A stretch of DNA of 64,000 bases from Incurvaria masculella (Eukaryota > Arthropoda > Insecta > Lepidoptera > Incurvariidae), in contig OX335643.1 in NCBI GenBank assembly GCA_946894095.1, positions 10,403,036 to 10,467,035 on the forward strand, in the 5' to 3' direction. This document shows positions 11,701 to 22,600 of the stretch, piece after piece. The notes below the pieces were generated by a model, which saw only the letters and a program-made list of their open reading frames with translations, had not been told where the DNA came from and ran no database searches. The translations under genes were made by a program, and so were the position numbers. Numbering within the stretch: position 1 is the stretch's first letter; every line of letters begins with the position of its first letter.

Positions 11701-14472
11701 CCTGCGGCAGCACGTGCTGCGGCACACGGGCGTCAAGCCACACTCCTGCACGCTCTGCCCCAAGCGTTTCTCCACTAAAGGTTGCATTTTACGTGAATGT
11801 GTAAAATAAATGAGATGAAATACAAACACAATTATAGAATCTGATGATCTGTTGATCACAATCGGTCCAACATACTAGCAGTAAACAAATTCACAATCTA
11901 GTTGTTATAATTGTTTTGAACTTTTTATTTTTCTAATGTAATCCTGTCTCCAATCACTATAAGGGTTTTTATTTTATTGTCGCAGACAGGACTAATTTAG
12001 TGACTGTCTGTGTCTATTTTTCATGTGCGTTCAAGATAGTTTCATATCCAGACAAACATTGATGTCTTCCGACAGCTTTTTTATATGACTCCACATAGAT
12101 GGCTAATACCTACAGTCATAATATTAGCCCAACACACCGCATGTTAACTAGGTGCCGTACCAGGACCTTCCCTTTATTGCACGGCTACATTGAACTGGAT
12201 TGAAAATATGGACAATTTTTATTGCCGCTTCGACCATCGTTCATTCTATGTAATGGTACCAATCTGGGCAGCATTAACCCTATCAGCTAGTAGGGGAAGG
12301 GGACTCACATGGATTCCAAACCATCGAACAGCTCGCATTTGTGACGAAAAGCATGTATCCAATTTAGAAAGAAATCAGGACATGAACAGGGCGGAGATAC
12401 GAACCTGTCCTGGCATGCAAAACAAGTCCCTGCGGATGACATGACTGTGAGTGTGGTATTAGTAATTCATATCAAGTTACATGAAAAAAACCTATTAGCT
12501 GTATTCAGAGTGGGCGGACTAACTTTAATCCACCAGACTAAACCGGGTTTTGTACGGTTAGTCCGGTGCTAATCTCGTACTAAGTTTTGACAGGTGCTCT
12601 GTGAATAAGACTGTGTTTAGGAGGGTCAATATATTGCACTACCCCTGCGCCCTCCATGCCCGCAGGCCAGATGACGAGTCACATGAGCACGCACACGGGC
12701 GCCCACCCGTACGTCTGTGACGCGTGCGGAGCCTCCTTCACGAAGCCTAACTCCCTCAAGAAGCACAATCTCATCCACCTCGGTTTGAAGCCGCACGAGT
12801 GCGACGTCTGCCGGATGCGGTGAGCGATGCTTGCACTTTATGTACGCAGGGCAAATATTAACTTGACAAACACCTAAAAATACTAAACAAAAGTAACCGT
12901 AAAAACAAAGCACCAGTGAACTCACAGATGAACACATCAGCTTAGTCTGCTCGTTCATCACATAAATACATAAATGTACTGTTATGAAACATGTTTTAAA
13001 GTATTCAAAACAAACGTAAGACCATTATTGGAAGATAGGCTTTAGATCTGGCAGCCATACCTCATAACAGATATTCAGGCTTTAGGATTGTTATTGGAAT
13101 TGGGTTTCAGATCTGGCATTCAGATCTGACAGCCATACCTCATTAAAGATATTCAGGCTTTAGAAAGAAGATTCACCAAAAATCCTCTACAGTTCTGTAA
13201 CCTCACATATGAAGAAAGACTAAAAATTCTAAATCTCTTTCTCTAGAAAGCGGCCGTTGGAGGAGTGATCACCTAAAATCATACAAGATAGATCATCACC
13301 GGAATGTATGATTGCACAAACGCGAATAATTAAAAACACACACTTAGGGGGACACGCAAATATTATTCACAAATAAAGTTGTAGATGTATGGAACCCCTA
13401 ACTCAACCAAGCAGTTAAAAAATCGTTTGCACACTCCTTCTAAAAGAAAAGAAAACAAAAAATCAGTTAATTTATATTTCTAGTGTGATATCACCAAATG
13501 AATGAAAAATTAAATTAAGATATATCTGCTAAGGCTGAGGTAAATAAAAATTATGTGGCAGCTGCTGAAAAAAACAGTTCACTTCCCCAATCCATAAGTT
13601 GATCACTCGATGTAAAGTAGGTTCTGTCATCCCGCAGGTTTACGGGCAAAGACCACCTGAAGCGCCACTACCGCATCCACACCGGCGAGAAGCCTTACAA
13701 GTGTCGCGTGTGCGAGCGAGCGTTCGCGCAGAGCAACGACCTCATCAAACACATGCGGCAACACTACGGCCGGAACGTTTACCAGTGAGTGTCCTCTTTG
13801 TGTTGGCATTATGCACTGGCCAATGCAATTCACATTTCAGAATACATTAGATACAAACCGATGAATATCACTGATATTTTTTATTTACAATGGCATTACT
13901 TAATTTATAGTTAAAATGTAATGTTTTCATAGACGAAATTTGGAATCAAGCTTAGTTTAATGACGGTCTAACTAGTTCTGCCAGTGATGGGAGATGGCGC
14001 TGGTTAGAAATGTCATAATTCCAGCGAAAATAAGTTCTCGGCAAGTTTTGTACGTTGTATTGACGTTAGCTGTCTATACCTTCCTTTTTAGTCTATGGTG
14101 ATGGTTCCTCTGTAATAGCTTAAACTTCTTTACAGATGCACAGTTTGCGATATGCGTTTCCGGCTGCTCAGCGAGCTCAAGGTTCATTACCCGCTGCATT
14201 ACATCCACGAAACCGGAGCTCCCGTCAGAAACGGAGCGGTTGACACCTTGCGGGACCAAACCGCAGACAACTTTGCGACCATAGACAACAATATGCCGAC
14301 CGTGGACAATGCGCCGAGCATAAACAAGAAAGCGGTTAAATCCATTGAAGAAGCAAAGAATAAATATGTAACAAGTGGCCTTTTAGTTGGTGAGATTAGT
14401 AAGGAGAATATTGTAAGTGCAAATGTGGACACCCGAGATCACGATTATGCGGGTAGTAGTGTATTTGTTTAG
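5552..14472 (+). CDS. ZAD-domain C2H2 zinc-finger protein, 13 fingers, six exons
   Basis: Joined exons 5552-5716, 8612-9440, 11598-11780, 12666-12819, 13638-13784 and 14136-14472 give an uninterrupted 604-residue protein (1,815 nt with stop); all junctions are GT-AG and keep frame. Residues 18-84 form a ZAD (zinc-finger-associated domain) with metal ligands C18, C21, C67 and C70, normally a dimerisation module of insect nuclear zinc-finger proteins. An acidic linker (about 106-150) precedes 13 C2H2 fingers from residue 152 to about 515, with TGEKP-like linkers mostly between the C-terminal fingers. Two PsiKxE sumoylation-type sites (K111, K229) lie in or near the linkers. The last about 90 residues are polar and unstructured-looking. 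Likely a sequence-specific DNA-binding nuclear regulator; target unknown. Start chosen for its CACCATGG context just before the ZAD; the upstream in-frame extension has no ATG. Confidence 0.9.
6556..6815 (-). pseudogene. mariner-family transposase relic
   Basis: Read on the minus strand from about 6812, one open stretch encodes [19 protein letters not shown] followed by [13 protein letters not shown]. These are the second (HHDNA) and third (SDxAPCD) catalytic-Asp neighbourhoods of mariner-type DD34D transposases. A TGA follows directly, and the rest is frameshifted. It lies in intron 1 of the zinc-finger gene, antisense to it. No terminal repeats were found, so this is an old 3' fragment. Confidence 0.8.
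7811..8484. mobile_element. pogo/Tigger-like DNA transposon, non-autonomous
   Basis: 674 bp flanked by TA (7809-7810 and 8485-8486). Left end CAGTAATACCCGGACTTACG, right end the inverse of CAGTAATATCCCGACTTACG. TA duplication and a CAGTAnTnCC...ACTTACG end are typical of pogo/Tigger elements. The interior holds no intact transposase. It ends 127 bp before exon 2 of the zinc-finger gene, inside intron 1. Confidence 0.8.
8612..9440 (+). CDS. Zinc-finger gene exon 2 (rest of ZAD, fingers 1-6)
   Basis: Acceptor cag|ATCACC, donor AAAT|gtaagt. Encodes residues 56-331 plus one base: the ZAD Cys pair C67/C70, the acidic linker, fingers 1-6 and the start of finger 7 (CPYCNK). It is AT-rich at third codon positions, unlike the exons that follow. 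Confidence 0.9.
9792..10341. repeat. TTAA foldback MITE, complete copy
   Basis: 550 bp between TTAA at 9792 and TTAA at 10338, with ends GGTGGCCCAACCCG and the inverse of GGTGGCCCATCCCG. Matches 18914-19454 in inverse orientation over its length. Located in intron 2 of the zinc-finger gene. No coding capacity; TTAA flanks suggest mobilisation by a piggyBac-type transposase. Confidence 0.85.
10622..10713 (+). pseudogene. tRNA-like sequence with a 21-bp internal duplication
   Basis: TCGGGAT (10622-10628) pairs with ATTCCGA (10707-10713) as a 7-bp acceptor stem; a D-arm-like CTCAATTGGTTAGAG and a T-arm with GGTTCGAATCC follow. The region from anticodon stem to T-arm is tandemly duplicated by 21 bp (AATCCAAAGSTCGCAGG twice). 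Without the duplication it would be 71 nt, normal tRNA size. Probably a decayed tRNA gene or tRNA-derived SINE head rather than a working tRNA. Lies in intron 2 of the zinc-finger gene. Confidence 0.55.
10784..10916. repeat. Foldback of the ACCGTGAAGCAAGGACAC family
   Basis: Left end ATAGCCGACCGTGAAGCAAG, right end its inverse TTGCTTCACGTTCGGCTAT, arms about 32 bp. The same terminus occurs singly at 28300-28335, 52893-52930 and 55208-55245, so this copy looks like two such ends joined head to head. Confidence 0.7.
11598..11780 (+). CDS. Zinc-finger gene exon 3 (fingers 7-9)
   Basis: Acceptor ttgcag|CGTTCAG restores the codon TCG (Ser) with the last base of exon 2, giving [17 protein letters not shown]. 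It completes finger 7, carries finger 8 and opens finger 9. Donor AAAG|gttgca, phase 1. Strong GC bias at third positions. Confidence 0.88.
12077..12442 (-). mobile_element. SINE, tRNA-type head
   Basis: Antisense copy of the window's main SINE. The body is recognised by TGCACGGCTACATTGAACTG, TTGCCGCTTCGACCATCGTT and ATTAGCCCAACACACCGCAT. At the right end the inverse of GGTTCGTATC fits a Pol III B box. Lies in intron 3 of the zinc-finger gene. Confidence 0.8.
12666..12819 (+). CDS. Zinc-finger gene exon 4 (fingers 9-11)
   Basis: Acceptor cgcag|GCCAGATG, donor ATGCG|gtgagc. It completes finger 9, encodes finger 10 ([10 protein letters not shown]...) and begins finger 11 (HECDVCRMR). Frame continues on both sides. 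Confidence 0.87.
13145..13246 (+). pseudogene. LINE ORF2 C-terminal relic
   Basis: A 33-codon open stretch containing [21 protein letters not shown] and a stop. This matches the EAIQRRFTK...LSYEERLKxLNL segment usual after the reverse transcriptase in Jockey/CR1-like LINEs (established knowledge of the family, recalled not searched). The preceding 100 bp holds two copies of AGATCTGRCAGCCATACCTC, a local duplication. In intron 4 of the zinc-finger gene. Confidence 0.65.
13638..13784 (+). CDS. Zinc-finger gene exon 5 (fingers 11-12)
   Basis: Acceptor cccgcag|GTTTACG, donor ACCA|gtgagt. It completes finger 11 with the linker HTGEKPYKC, then finger 12, and ends within the Gln codon before finger 13. 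Confidence 0.88.
14136..14472 (+). CDS. Zinc-finger gene exon 6 (finger 13, C-terminal tail, stop)
   Basis: Acceptor ctttacag|ATGCACAG gives the last finger (QCTVCDMRF...HYPLH) and a polar tail of about 90 residues ending at TAG 14470-14472. No domain is recognised in the tail. Confidence 0.87.
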
Positions 14473-16224
14473 TGGATCAATTTTAAACATTTTTGAAGCG
14501 TTTTTTTACTCTAGGCCGGACCTGCTTGAAACATGATGAAATTTGCTTTTGGTTTCTATTAATTTAATTTTGAACAGCGCCATCTATTAGGGGTGTTCTA
14601 ATTACATTCGAAAAGTGAGCACATATATTTAGGTTCTGATTTTGACGAATCTGTCATCAGAATCTTAATTAATTTGATAATTTTATGTATTTAACGGATA
14701 CCGCTATCTCATTAATTTGAGTTTCAGCGACATCTACATTTGAAGCATTGTAATCAGATTTTGAAAATAATCTGAAAAGTATTGGTCATGACAATCGCTC
14801 AAATAAATTGTGGAAATTCTATTGGCAAACATAAGTAACTTTCCATTATTATTATTTTATAAAAAAATGCTTTATGTGTTTGTCAGATTAACAAGTAGAG
14901 CCATGGTGATAATGACTTTTTTTAGTAAAAAGGAAGAGTTTTTCTTAGATCTCCTACCTCAGTGAAATATTCATTATTTACTGCATTAAAACTCAAATAT
15001 ATTAATGTTACGCTGTATGTACAAATTTTCACTTGGGTCGTTTCTTTACAAAACGCAGTGTTGCTTTTTTAATGGAATTTATGTTATTTATATGTAATCA
15101 AAATACTTTTTTGTTATAGTGTAGTTCTGATTATTGAGATAGTTACAAAACAGTATAATTGTTTAATTTGTGAATGGCTATTAATTTATCATGCATAATA
15201 ATGCAGCTCTCTTTCTACTTCTTGTAATTTATAGCATATGTGAAACTATTTATGCTGGCTTCCCATTAACGTAATTTGACATTTTTTTTAACACACTATC
15301 CAAGTGAAATACATACCTACTTGCCTAAATCTACTTGCATGTGATTCCGAACCCACGCTGTAAGTCGGTTTTTTTATTCTACCAATAAATCTGTTAACAA
15401 ACGAAATGTTCTAAGTACAGCCGACATTGTTAATATCAAATTGCACCTTATTTTTATATTCATAGGTAACTCGTCAGTGCAAAAATATGCCCAGTCCATT
15501 TGCGCTAGGTATTTATTACCTTTCTTTAATATGCCGCAAGCACTGAAGAAGCTTTTTTTGTTCCTAATTTTGTTTTAGTTTACGTGCGTTTGTTAATAGG
15601 GTAAGTTGGTGTATTTATTGCTTTGTTCCATTTTAAAACCCTTGCAAAATTGTAATTTATTGTTATCAAAGTTAATTTATTGAGAAAGTGGTCGAAAAAA
15701 AAAGGAAATCAAATTGGAAGCAACCGAGGATTCGCGACCAAACTACGTTTAGCTGCTCTATAAATAAAACTAAATATGTTTGTACATAGATTACGTACTG
15801 TGAAGGTAGTTTTTGAATATCGTACTACATATTTCGTACTGAAGTATCCCCGTTAAATTAAGTTAAAGTTTAGTGTACCTGAGCGGTGAGTGTAAATCGG
15901 AACGGTTTATGTCACTTACGCCCCGGCTTTGCTCTGTTGGAATTTCACTCCACGCTTCTGTTCCCTTGCCCTACTTATAAGGTGGTAGAGCCCACCCGAG
16001 TTTGTAACATCACATTGAACACCTATGGTCACGACCACCCTTTCAATTGTCCTTATATCATTGATTTATCATTTGTAGGTGCAACTTTTTTAATGACTAT
16101 CATACTCAAAATCTACGTAAAACATTTATTCTAATATTTGCTTTCAAATTATGTATCTAAATTAAAATAAAATTTGACTAGGAGACACTGGATGAACGGT
16201 TAATTCTGCAGGATAATACGGTTG
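14473..16224. other. 3' flank of zinc-finger gene; repeat fragment, otherwise empty
   Basis: Contains 14699-14790, an inverted match to 10723-10783 (shared ATTGTAATCAGATTTTGAAA), an old interspersed repeat. The rest is AT-rich and likely holds the 3' UTR; AATAAA-type signals are frequent, so the true polyadenylation site cannot be chosen. Confidence 0.4.
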
Positions 16225-16425
16225 AAGCCTGACCAGGTACCATCGCATTGGACCAAAAGTTGATCGAACGGCAATAAAAAATTGTCCGTATCTTCCATCC
16301 ATTTCAATGTAGCTGTGCTTATAAAGGGAAAGTCCTGGCATGGCACCTAATTCCTTCGGCAATGCGGTGGGTTGGGCAAATATCATGTTTGTAGATTTGG
16401 TATTAGCCATCCATGGCTTCACATC
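16225..16425 (+). mobile_element. SINE fragment (body and tail)
   Basis: Shares GGTACCATCGCATTGG, TCCTGGCATGGCACCTAATT and GTATTAGCCATCCATGG with the full SINE at 48013. The head is missing. Confidence 0.75.
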
Positions 16426-17696
16426 AAAAAAGGAAGAACAATCGGAAGTTGCTTTGGAAATATGGCCATGGGCTAATTTTAATTCCATCCATATTGCTTA
16501 TCCATAAAATGTGTTGATTGAAATATGTTTAGAATTTATAATGCCTTATGACATCATATTTTGTCTATATATTGTTTGGTTAATTTATATTTGTGGAATA
16601 AATCTGTAAACTAATGTTATTGAATAAACACTTGGCCCACAAAAAAAAAACACAGTATATAATTTCAGGTATTTTTATGTATAGGTTAATCTCTACAAGA
16701 GAGAATACCTAACTAGCTGTCACACGAACGTCAATATCAATGGAAAGAGATCTTAAATGTATGGCCACATCTGTATTTTTGTGCCTGTGATACAAGAAAC
16801 ATTCATTATTTCTAAGTCCCTTTTACTCCTAGGCCTATGTTATTAGACAGAAAATGATTTAAATTTTTGCTCTATTTCTTATGTAATTACATGAAAATAC
16901 ATGATTGTACCTGTTTGTTCAAATGGTGGGATTAATTGAAATAAAATCAAAAATTAAGAACACAGAAAGAAGAAAACAGAACTAGTTTTGTGCATAAATT
17001 AGTCTTTGGCAATGGACTGACCAATATTACGTACGACAATTTTAATTTAAAAAGTTTTTCCAACCCATGCTGTGTTGATTTGATTTTAAATGACAATCTG
17101 TATTATATTGATAATACAGTATTTATTTTATTCCATCGCCACTTTAGTACCTCTAATTGTAAATTATTGAACAAATACATGGTATTGCCTAAACATTTTT
17201 TTTTTTGTTTGATTTTATTGACACCTTCCATATCGCCATGATGAAATCTCTGATCGCCCAACCAGCTTCCACTGTGACAGTTAGCCAACCGCAAACTGGA
17301 TAATTTCCTAAGCCCCGCTCCCCGCACACCCCGCCGTGACCCACTTTGTTTAGGACTAATCCGAGCACAAACCATCTTGGTATCAGTATCTCAATCAATT
17401 CAGTAGCGCACTTAACATTGAGGGCTATGATACCCCTTGGATTTATTTTTTCCTTTTTTAAATCGTTTTTGCAGATTTCTAGGCAGAAAATATAATGCTC
17501 GCACCTCCCGAAAATAGAATCAGGGCCAAAATCAAGATCGTAACATTGCATCAAACGCAAACATAACCTCGGTGCTTGCATCAAAAAGTTACTTTGATGG
17601 ATGTTTTTTTTTAATTAATAATGTGGGTTTGTTATTCGGGAAGAAACGGCCAACTATGCTGGAAACTGATGAACAAGACTGACACGAACTGATCCC
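16426..17696. other. Intergenic AT-rich stretch, nothing recognised
   Basis: No motif-bearing reading frame, TIR or promoter was seen. AATAAA signals at 16599 and 16622 followed by an A-run at 16643 could be a 3' end but are not tied to a gene. Confidence 0.35.
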
Positions 17697-18012
17697 CTCG
17701 TCCGACTTCTCACCTATATCGTTTACGACAAACCGATCGACTAGCGTTTTAAAATGTATGGAGAAATCGAAGAGCGCGCAGTGGGCGTTAAGCGAACTAA
17801 CATTTGCGAGTCAAAGTTTGATTTGACAGTTAACGTAACGTCGCCGTAAATACGTTGACGTTGCCGTTTAAGCCGACTCCGTTTTTCATACAAATTGGTA
17901 GACCGAGTTTGATTTCGATAGCTCGAAGAAGTAAAACCACATAATTATCAGTGAATACTTGTATGGGTTTGACGTTCCGTAAACGTCAATTTAGGTGAGA
18001 ACTCGGACGAGA
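17697..18012. repeat. Foldback MITE with CTCGTCCGA ends
   Basis: Left CTCGTCCGACTTCTCACCTA and right, inverted, CTCGTCCGAGTTCTCACCTA, followed on both sides by a GTTTACG...CAAACC stretch, so arms are about 45 bp. A half copy lies at 44428-44492 (TCCGAATTCTCATTTAAATT and CGATCGCCTAGCGGTTTTG). Confidence 0.65.
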
Positions 18013-18073
18013 ATTACAAACGCCGAATACAGTATACAGAGATGTTAGATGTATAATAAAAACTTAACATGTA

Positions 18074-18285
18074 AAATGAAAGTAGATATGCGATCTAGTG
18101 CGCTTACTATGAGACCCGTTGCCTCCAATGTTAAAAAACTACCAACCTAACTTAAACGGACATGCCATATGCAAACATAGTCGCAGAAGTATTGGAGGAT
18201 TTATGTGGGTGGGATGGGATGATCCGAAGAACGCATTTTGGACCATTTTCACGCGCGCCATTTTCATGCCACTCCTCCTTTCTTT
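18074..18285. repeat. MITE of the ACATAGTCGCAGA family, shortened copy
   Basis: Shares TACTATGAGACCCGYTG, GCAAACATAGTCGCAGA and the end CATGCCACTCCTCCTT with longer copies at 41017-41325 and 59876-60181. Confidence 0.65.
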
Positions 18286-18611
18286 ATCTTCAGGGGTGTA
18301 CACCTAATGGAGAAAAATAAACGAATCAACGCACGTATTTATAATGTGACCTCACATCACGGCTATTCCGGAGTGGGGAGTTTTATGTCAAGTCACGTCA
18401 CGTAGGGGGTAACGGGTGAAATGAGTGTTTCAGCTATGTGCCTTGCTGAAAAGCCATAGGTCCCTCGAATTACCTATTCAGAGGCTCTATTACGAGTTAC
18501 AAATCGCCAAGATTATCCATGCCGCAGGTTTACAACATTTGAATACATTTGAAGGATACACTAAATCACCCGTCAACGGAATTGAACACGAAAATATCAG
18601 TACATTTAAAA

Positions 18612-18900
18612 GGCTGGTACATCAGGGGCACAGGGACTTGTTTGTGATCATACCACAGGTCATGGGTTCAATCCCACCCCGTACATGCACCACTGTGTTT
18701 CTCTTTCTGAGTTAGATAAGTTCATTTCGTCACGAATACGAGCTGTTTCATGGTTTGGATTCTGGAAAATCACCTGCTAGGTGATAGATAGGGTTCAGCG
18801 CGCCCGGGTTGTTACCATCGCATTGGATGAAAAATGATCGAAGCGTCAATTAAACATTGTCCGTATTTTCCATGATCAATGTAGTCGGCACCACTAATTC
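18612..18900 (+). mobile_element. SINE, tRNA-type head, plus orientation
   Basis: Head with GGGACTTGTTTGTGATCATA and a B-box-like GGGTTCAATCCC, then a linker and the shared body (GCGCCCGGGTTGTTACCATC, GCATTGGATGAAAAATGATC). The 3' part is lost just before the TTAA element at 18914. Confidence 0.75.
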
Positions 18901-18913
18901 GCAGTAATATCAT

Positions 18914-19454
18914 TTAAGGTGGCGCAACCCGCTCAACTCCCCATACAAACGGGGAAAGAAGATCACGCACATATTTCTTATCAGAGATCCCAAATGTTGC
19001 TCAAAAGAGCTTTATTTGATCGAACTAGATGTCTGATGACCGTTGGCATTGTAAAATTGTGTTTGGTTTCTAAGTTATAAGGTCCGAAAGATCGAATTTT
19101 TCGCGCCTTTTTTACAATAACTTTGGTGGTTTATTACGCAATGATAAAGTAAGAAAATCTTAGTCATCAGACATAGCCTTTTTAATCAAGATTTAAAATC
19201 TATTTGGTTTTTGTTAGATTTTTTACTCCAGCGGTTGTGGTTTACTTTTAGCTATAAGTCGTTGTGAAATCAAAATTTTCGTAAATCTAAACAAATCATA
19301 CACTATGCACATTTTCTTTTTTGTGGACATGTTGCACCTTCCTCATCACGGAGCCTGTCTTTTTCTTTGAAACAGTGAGGGTCCCAGAGCGCAACAGCAC
19401 GGTTTTGTAAAGTGCCCGCGAATGAGTTAGTCCCGCCGGGTTGGGCCACCTTAA
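18914..19454. repeat. TTAA foldback MITE, complete copy, inverse orientation
   Basis: 541 bp between TTAA at 18914 and 19451; the inverse of the copy at 9792-10341 with scattered substitutions. Ends GGTGGCGCAACCCGC and GGCGGGACTAACTC. Confidence 0.85.
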
Positions 19455-19479
19455 GATAGGTTTCTTTATATTAATACTA

Positions 19480-19690
19480 CCGCAGCCGCTGTTTCAGTTG
19501 GCCGGCTCCACTGAAAGTAAACGCTATCGATTGCCGGGGAGTGTGGAGTGGCTGGGGGCAGCGTGGGGGTGTGGGGGTGGTGGCGGTGCTGTCTGGGGGT
19601 GGCAGTAGCGTCCGTGGGACCGAGCGCCGTTTATCAGAGCAAGCGGGCCGACGTGACCCGTCACACGGGACCAATGGTGATCGATTGAAA
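19480..19690. other. GC-rich island of unknown role
   Basis: About 200 bp rich in G on the plus strand, in an otherwise AT-rich area. It has TTCAGTTGG but no TATA box or convincing splice donor. Could be an isolated promoter or a decayed GC-rich repeat. Confidence 0.3.
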
Positions 19691-19833
19691 AACTCCTGCT
19701 CTTATGATTATAAAGATGGAATTGCTTGTTGTACATTTTTTTGTATATTAAGTAACCGTACTTTATATAAGCATGTACTTTTGCAGGTAAAGCGTTAAAT
19801 CAATGTATGTAGGTATAATCTTAAAAACTGTGT

Positions 19834-19992
19834 TAGTAGGAGGCATTGATTACGGGAGGAGGGACTGTAGGAACATTCCAAATAATGGGTATAAAGCGGG
19901 TGACGAAATTGGTAGACGCAATACCCACGAATGTTATGTTTTTGCTGGTTCGGGTCCAACTTGCAGCATATTCATAAAGTAGTTTTTTTTAA
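19834..19992 (+). repeat. Interspersed repeat of the TTGATTACGGGAGGAGGGAC family
   Basis: Copies at 19834-19992 (+), 28146-28335 (+) and 55208-55395 (-) share GGGACTGTAGGA, a GGTAGACGCAATACCC-like block and TTGCTGGTTCGGGTCCAA. The complete form ends in TTGCTTCACGGTCGATTA; this copy lacks that end. The GGTTCGGGTCC block is B-box-like, so it may be a SINE. Confidence 0.65.
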
Positions 19993-20518
19993 ACAGTATC
20001 GACCATCACTTCATATGTGTGTAAAAATTATATAAAATTAATTGTGAAAATTTATAAAGTACTTGGTTTAAAACAGAACGATTAAACTAATCACACAATA
20101 AATGAAAACTTAAGGTTTTTAAACGTAAAAAACTAGCCGGTCAAGTAAAACATTTCCACCAACGAAGCTGGCGGCGGCACGCGATAATTCCTATTACACT
20201 TGCAGAATTTTACCCTTCGTACGGCGAGACTGGGATGCTGTAAACGGTTCGCCGCACCATCAAAAAAATCACCCAACCGGCCACTAAATTCATAAATTTA
20301 CATAATAATAATAATCATATCATTTAAGTCCTCCCAGCACATGGATACAAATATTATTATAAGGACGGACAACCAGATACATTCACAAATATATAAATAC
20401 AAAATTAAAAACAAAAAAATACATAAACCATTTTATTGATAAATATTCAAAAATAAAAAAAACCCGCAGAGCATGCATACAATAAAGTAAACAACACAAA
20501 CATTTAAAGTTAAACTAA

Positions 20519-20677
20519 GGGCCGAGTGCACGAAAGGACAAAAAATCTAAATCAACGTCCACGTATGATTAAACACGTCATTTTGTATGGACAGTATGAA
20601 AGAAACTCCATGCGGTTCACTAAAAGTGACGTGTTTGAACATTGATTAACTCAGCCGTCTCTACGTGAAATTCGGGC
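20519..20677 (+). repeat. PIF/Harbinger-like MITE (GGGCCGAGTGCACGAAAGG)
   Basis: 159 bp flanked by TAA on both sides (20516-20518, 20678-20680), terminal inverted repeats of G/C-rich GGGCCGAGTGCACG type. Other copies: 35888-36043, 39208-39362, 51134-51283. TWA target duplication with GGGCC-type ends is typical of PIF/Harbinger-derived MITEs. Confidence 0.75.
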
Positions 20678-20689
20678 TAAATCTATGAT

Positions 20690-22135
20690 GATTAAGTTTC
20701 ACACAGAACTAATATTGTCAGGAAGATTGAATTATAGATTTTTTTAAAATATCAAGACAGGCTGAGCTCCTTATGACTAGGATTGACATCCGTCCGGGTT
20801 TCCCCGGATTTGGACTAGTTTATAGGACATCCGGGGAGCGTCCGGGCGGGACTTCATTTGTAGTCCGGGTTTACAAATTTAAAGTATTTACAGTATGTAA
20901 CTGATTTGTAAAACAATTTGTAAGATAACGTATAAATATTCTGTTTTATGTACAATTAAAATGATGATAAAAGATCACTAATTTTAATTTTAAGGTCTGA
21001 AAATAAAAAGGTGATTAATGATTTTTTCAACTGTTTTTTCATTACACTGACTGTTTAAAAACCCTGTTGACATGACCGAGTTCTGGGCTCTACACTCCGG
21101 GGTTTTCACTGGTATTTTCTCGTCTTGTCCTGGTTGCCAAATTTTAGAGATGGCAACCCTACTTATGACGAGTGGTAATCGATTCCAAAGGCGGGCCCCT
21201 CATACTGCGAGTGAATCGGTAATGCAAGTAGAATTGTGTGACGGTATCATAATGAGAAGGTTATCGATTGACCTACTAAATGGTAGAGGACAAGAAATTG
21301 CAGAAAATGAAAAGGGTTTGTTGAGGTATGTGTACAAAAGAGAAACGAATTGCTGTTGTCTAAGAAGACGGATGTTGAGCCACTGAAACTGGTGTATGCC
21401 GTAATGGGATTATATTTCGATAGTTAGAAGGCCATTAAGCTAATTCAGTAATGCGGATCGCATTAGGTTTTAAATTGCATACATCACCATAATCAAGGAC
21501 GGGGAGTGCCAGGGTTTGAACAAGGGTAATTTTAGTATCAATAAGAATGAACCGGTTAAGGAGTTTTAATTTGGTAGGCCGACACATTTAGCATCAGCGG
21601 ATTAGTCTTTATCCTGTGAACCCAGTTTCAGCCATTTACGATATCGTCACCATTATTGTCGCGACCTCCTATTCTATATTGTCACTCTTTATACCACGGC
21701 TTTAAATACATAATTGCGCCCTATCAATTCCATGGAAATAAACTTCTCGAAAGAAGGAGTGTAGGGCAATCAGAAATTAGGGGTGCGATCTCATATTATT
21801 TCATTGATGTATTTATATTAAGGTTTTAATTTTTCCTTTTATTTCAGTTCAGTTGTCATGTATGAGATAATATATATTTTATATAGTAAGTAGACGTATA
21901 TGTATTAATTATGTATCATGTAGTATTTATTTATGTATATTTTATTTATTTATGTATATTTTATATATTTATGCATATATAGATATGTTTATGTTTATGT
22001 TAGTAATAGACTGTATTTTTTTTTAAATTTATTTGAATACCTTCATTTCGTTAAATATATAAAAAATAAGTAGCTATGCTTAGTTTTAGTTTCATTTACA
22101 TTGTTCTGTATTAATTAGTTATAAGCGTTGTTTTT
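20690..22135. other. Intergenic stretch; possible unrecognised old element
   Basis: Contains a short GTCCGGGTTTCCCCGGAT block and a CCGGGCGGGACT block at 20785-20870, a GGTTGCCA/TGGCAACC hairpin at 21131-21157, and a 104-codon open frame at 21072-21386 without known motif. I do not call it a gene. Confidence 0.3.
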
Positions 22136-22139
22136 CGTT

Positions 22140-22265
22140 GCTTACCCTAAGCTGTAAAATTTCCCTATGATAGGGTTGATTGTTAGAAATTGCCTAAGGC
22201 AATAAATCCGCCTTTGCTTTGTACTTTGTATGGATTGCAATAAAGAATATTATTATTATTATTAT
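22140..22265 (+). mobile_element. LINE 3' end
   Basis: Carries ATAGGGTTGATTGTTAGAAA, GGCAATAAATCCGCCTTTG, CAATAAAGAATATT and an (ATT)n tail, the typical end of lepidopteran non-LTR elements. A related end is at 55970-56090 (GCGATAAGTCCGCCC...CAATAAAGG). Confidence 0.7.
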
Positions 22266-22600
22266 ACTTCCGTTAGACAGTCATTTTTGTTATATGTGAT
22301 TTAATCATTACGATTTTTTTATATAACTGATATGGATGGCTAACAGCACGCCTACTGTCATGATGACGTATACTAGGAGCTAACATAAGAGGTGCCCGAC
22401 GACACCCATGGCCTTTCGAAAATTTCTCGAGGGCTGCGATATTAGCCCAACACATCGCATTCCCATAGGAATTCGGTTTTTTTGGAGATTTATTGAGTCC
22501 AAGGCCAAAATTGCATCGCAAAAACTGGACCCTATACCGTTGCAGAAGGTTATGTTCACCGGTACATTTACTACTTCTGTACTAATCACAGATAAGGCCG

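Noticed and set aside
15886..16134. 82-codon frame with hydrophobic C-terminus as a small membrane protein
   Set aside because: No signal peptide, conserved motif or promoter; AT-rich chance frame near a SINE.
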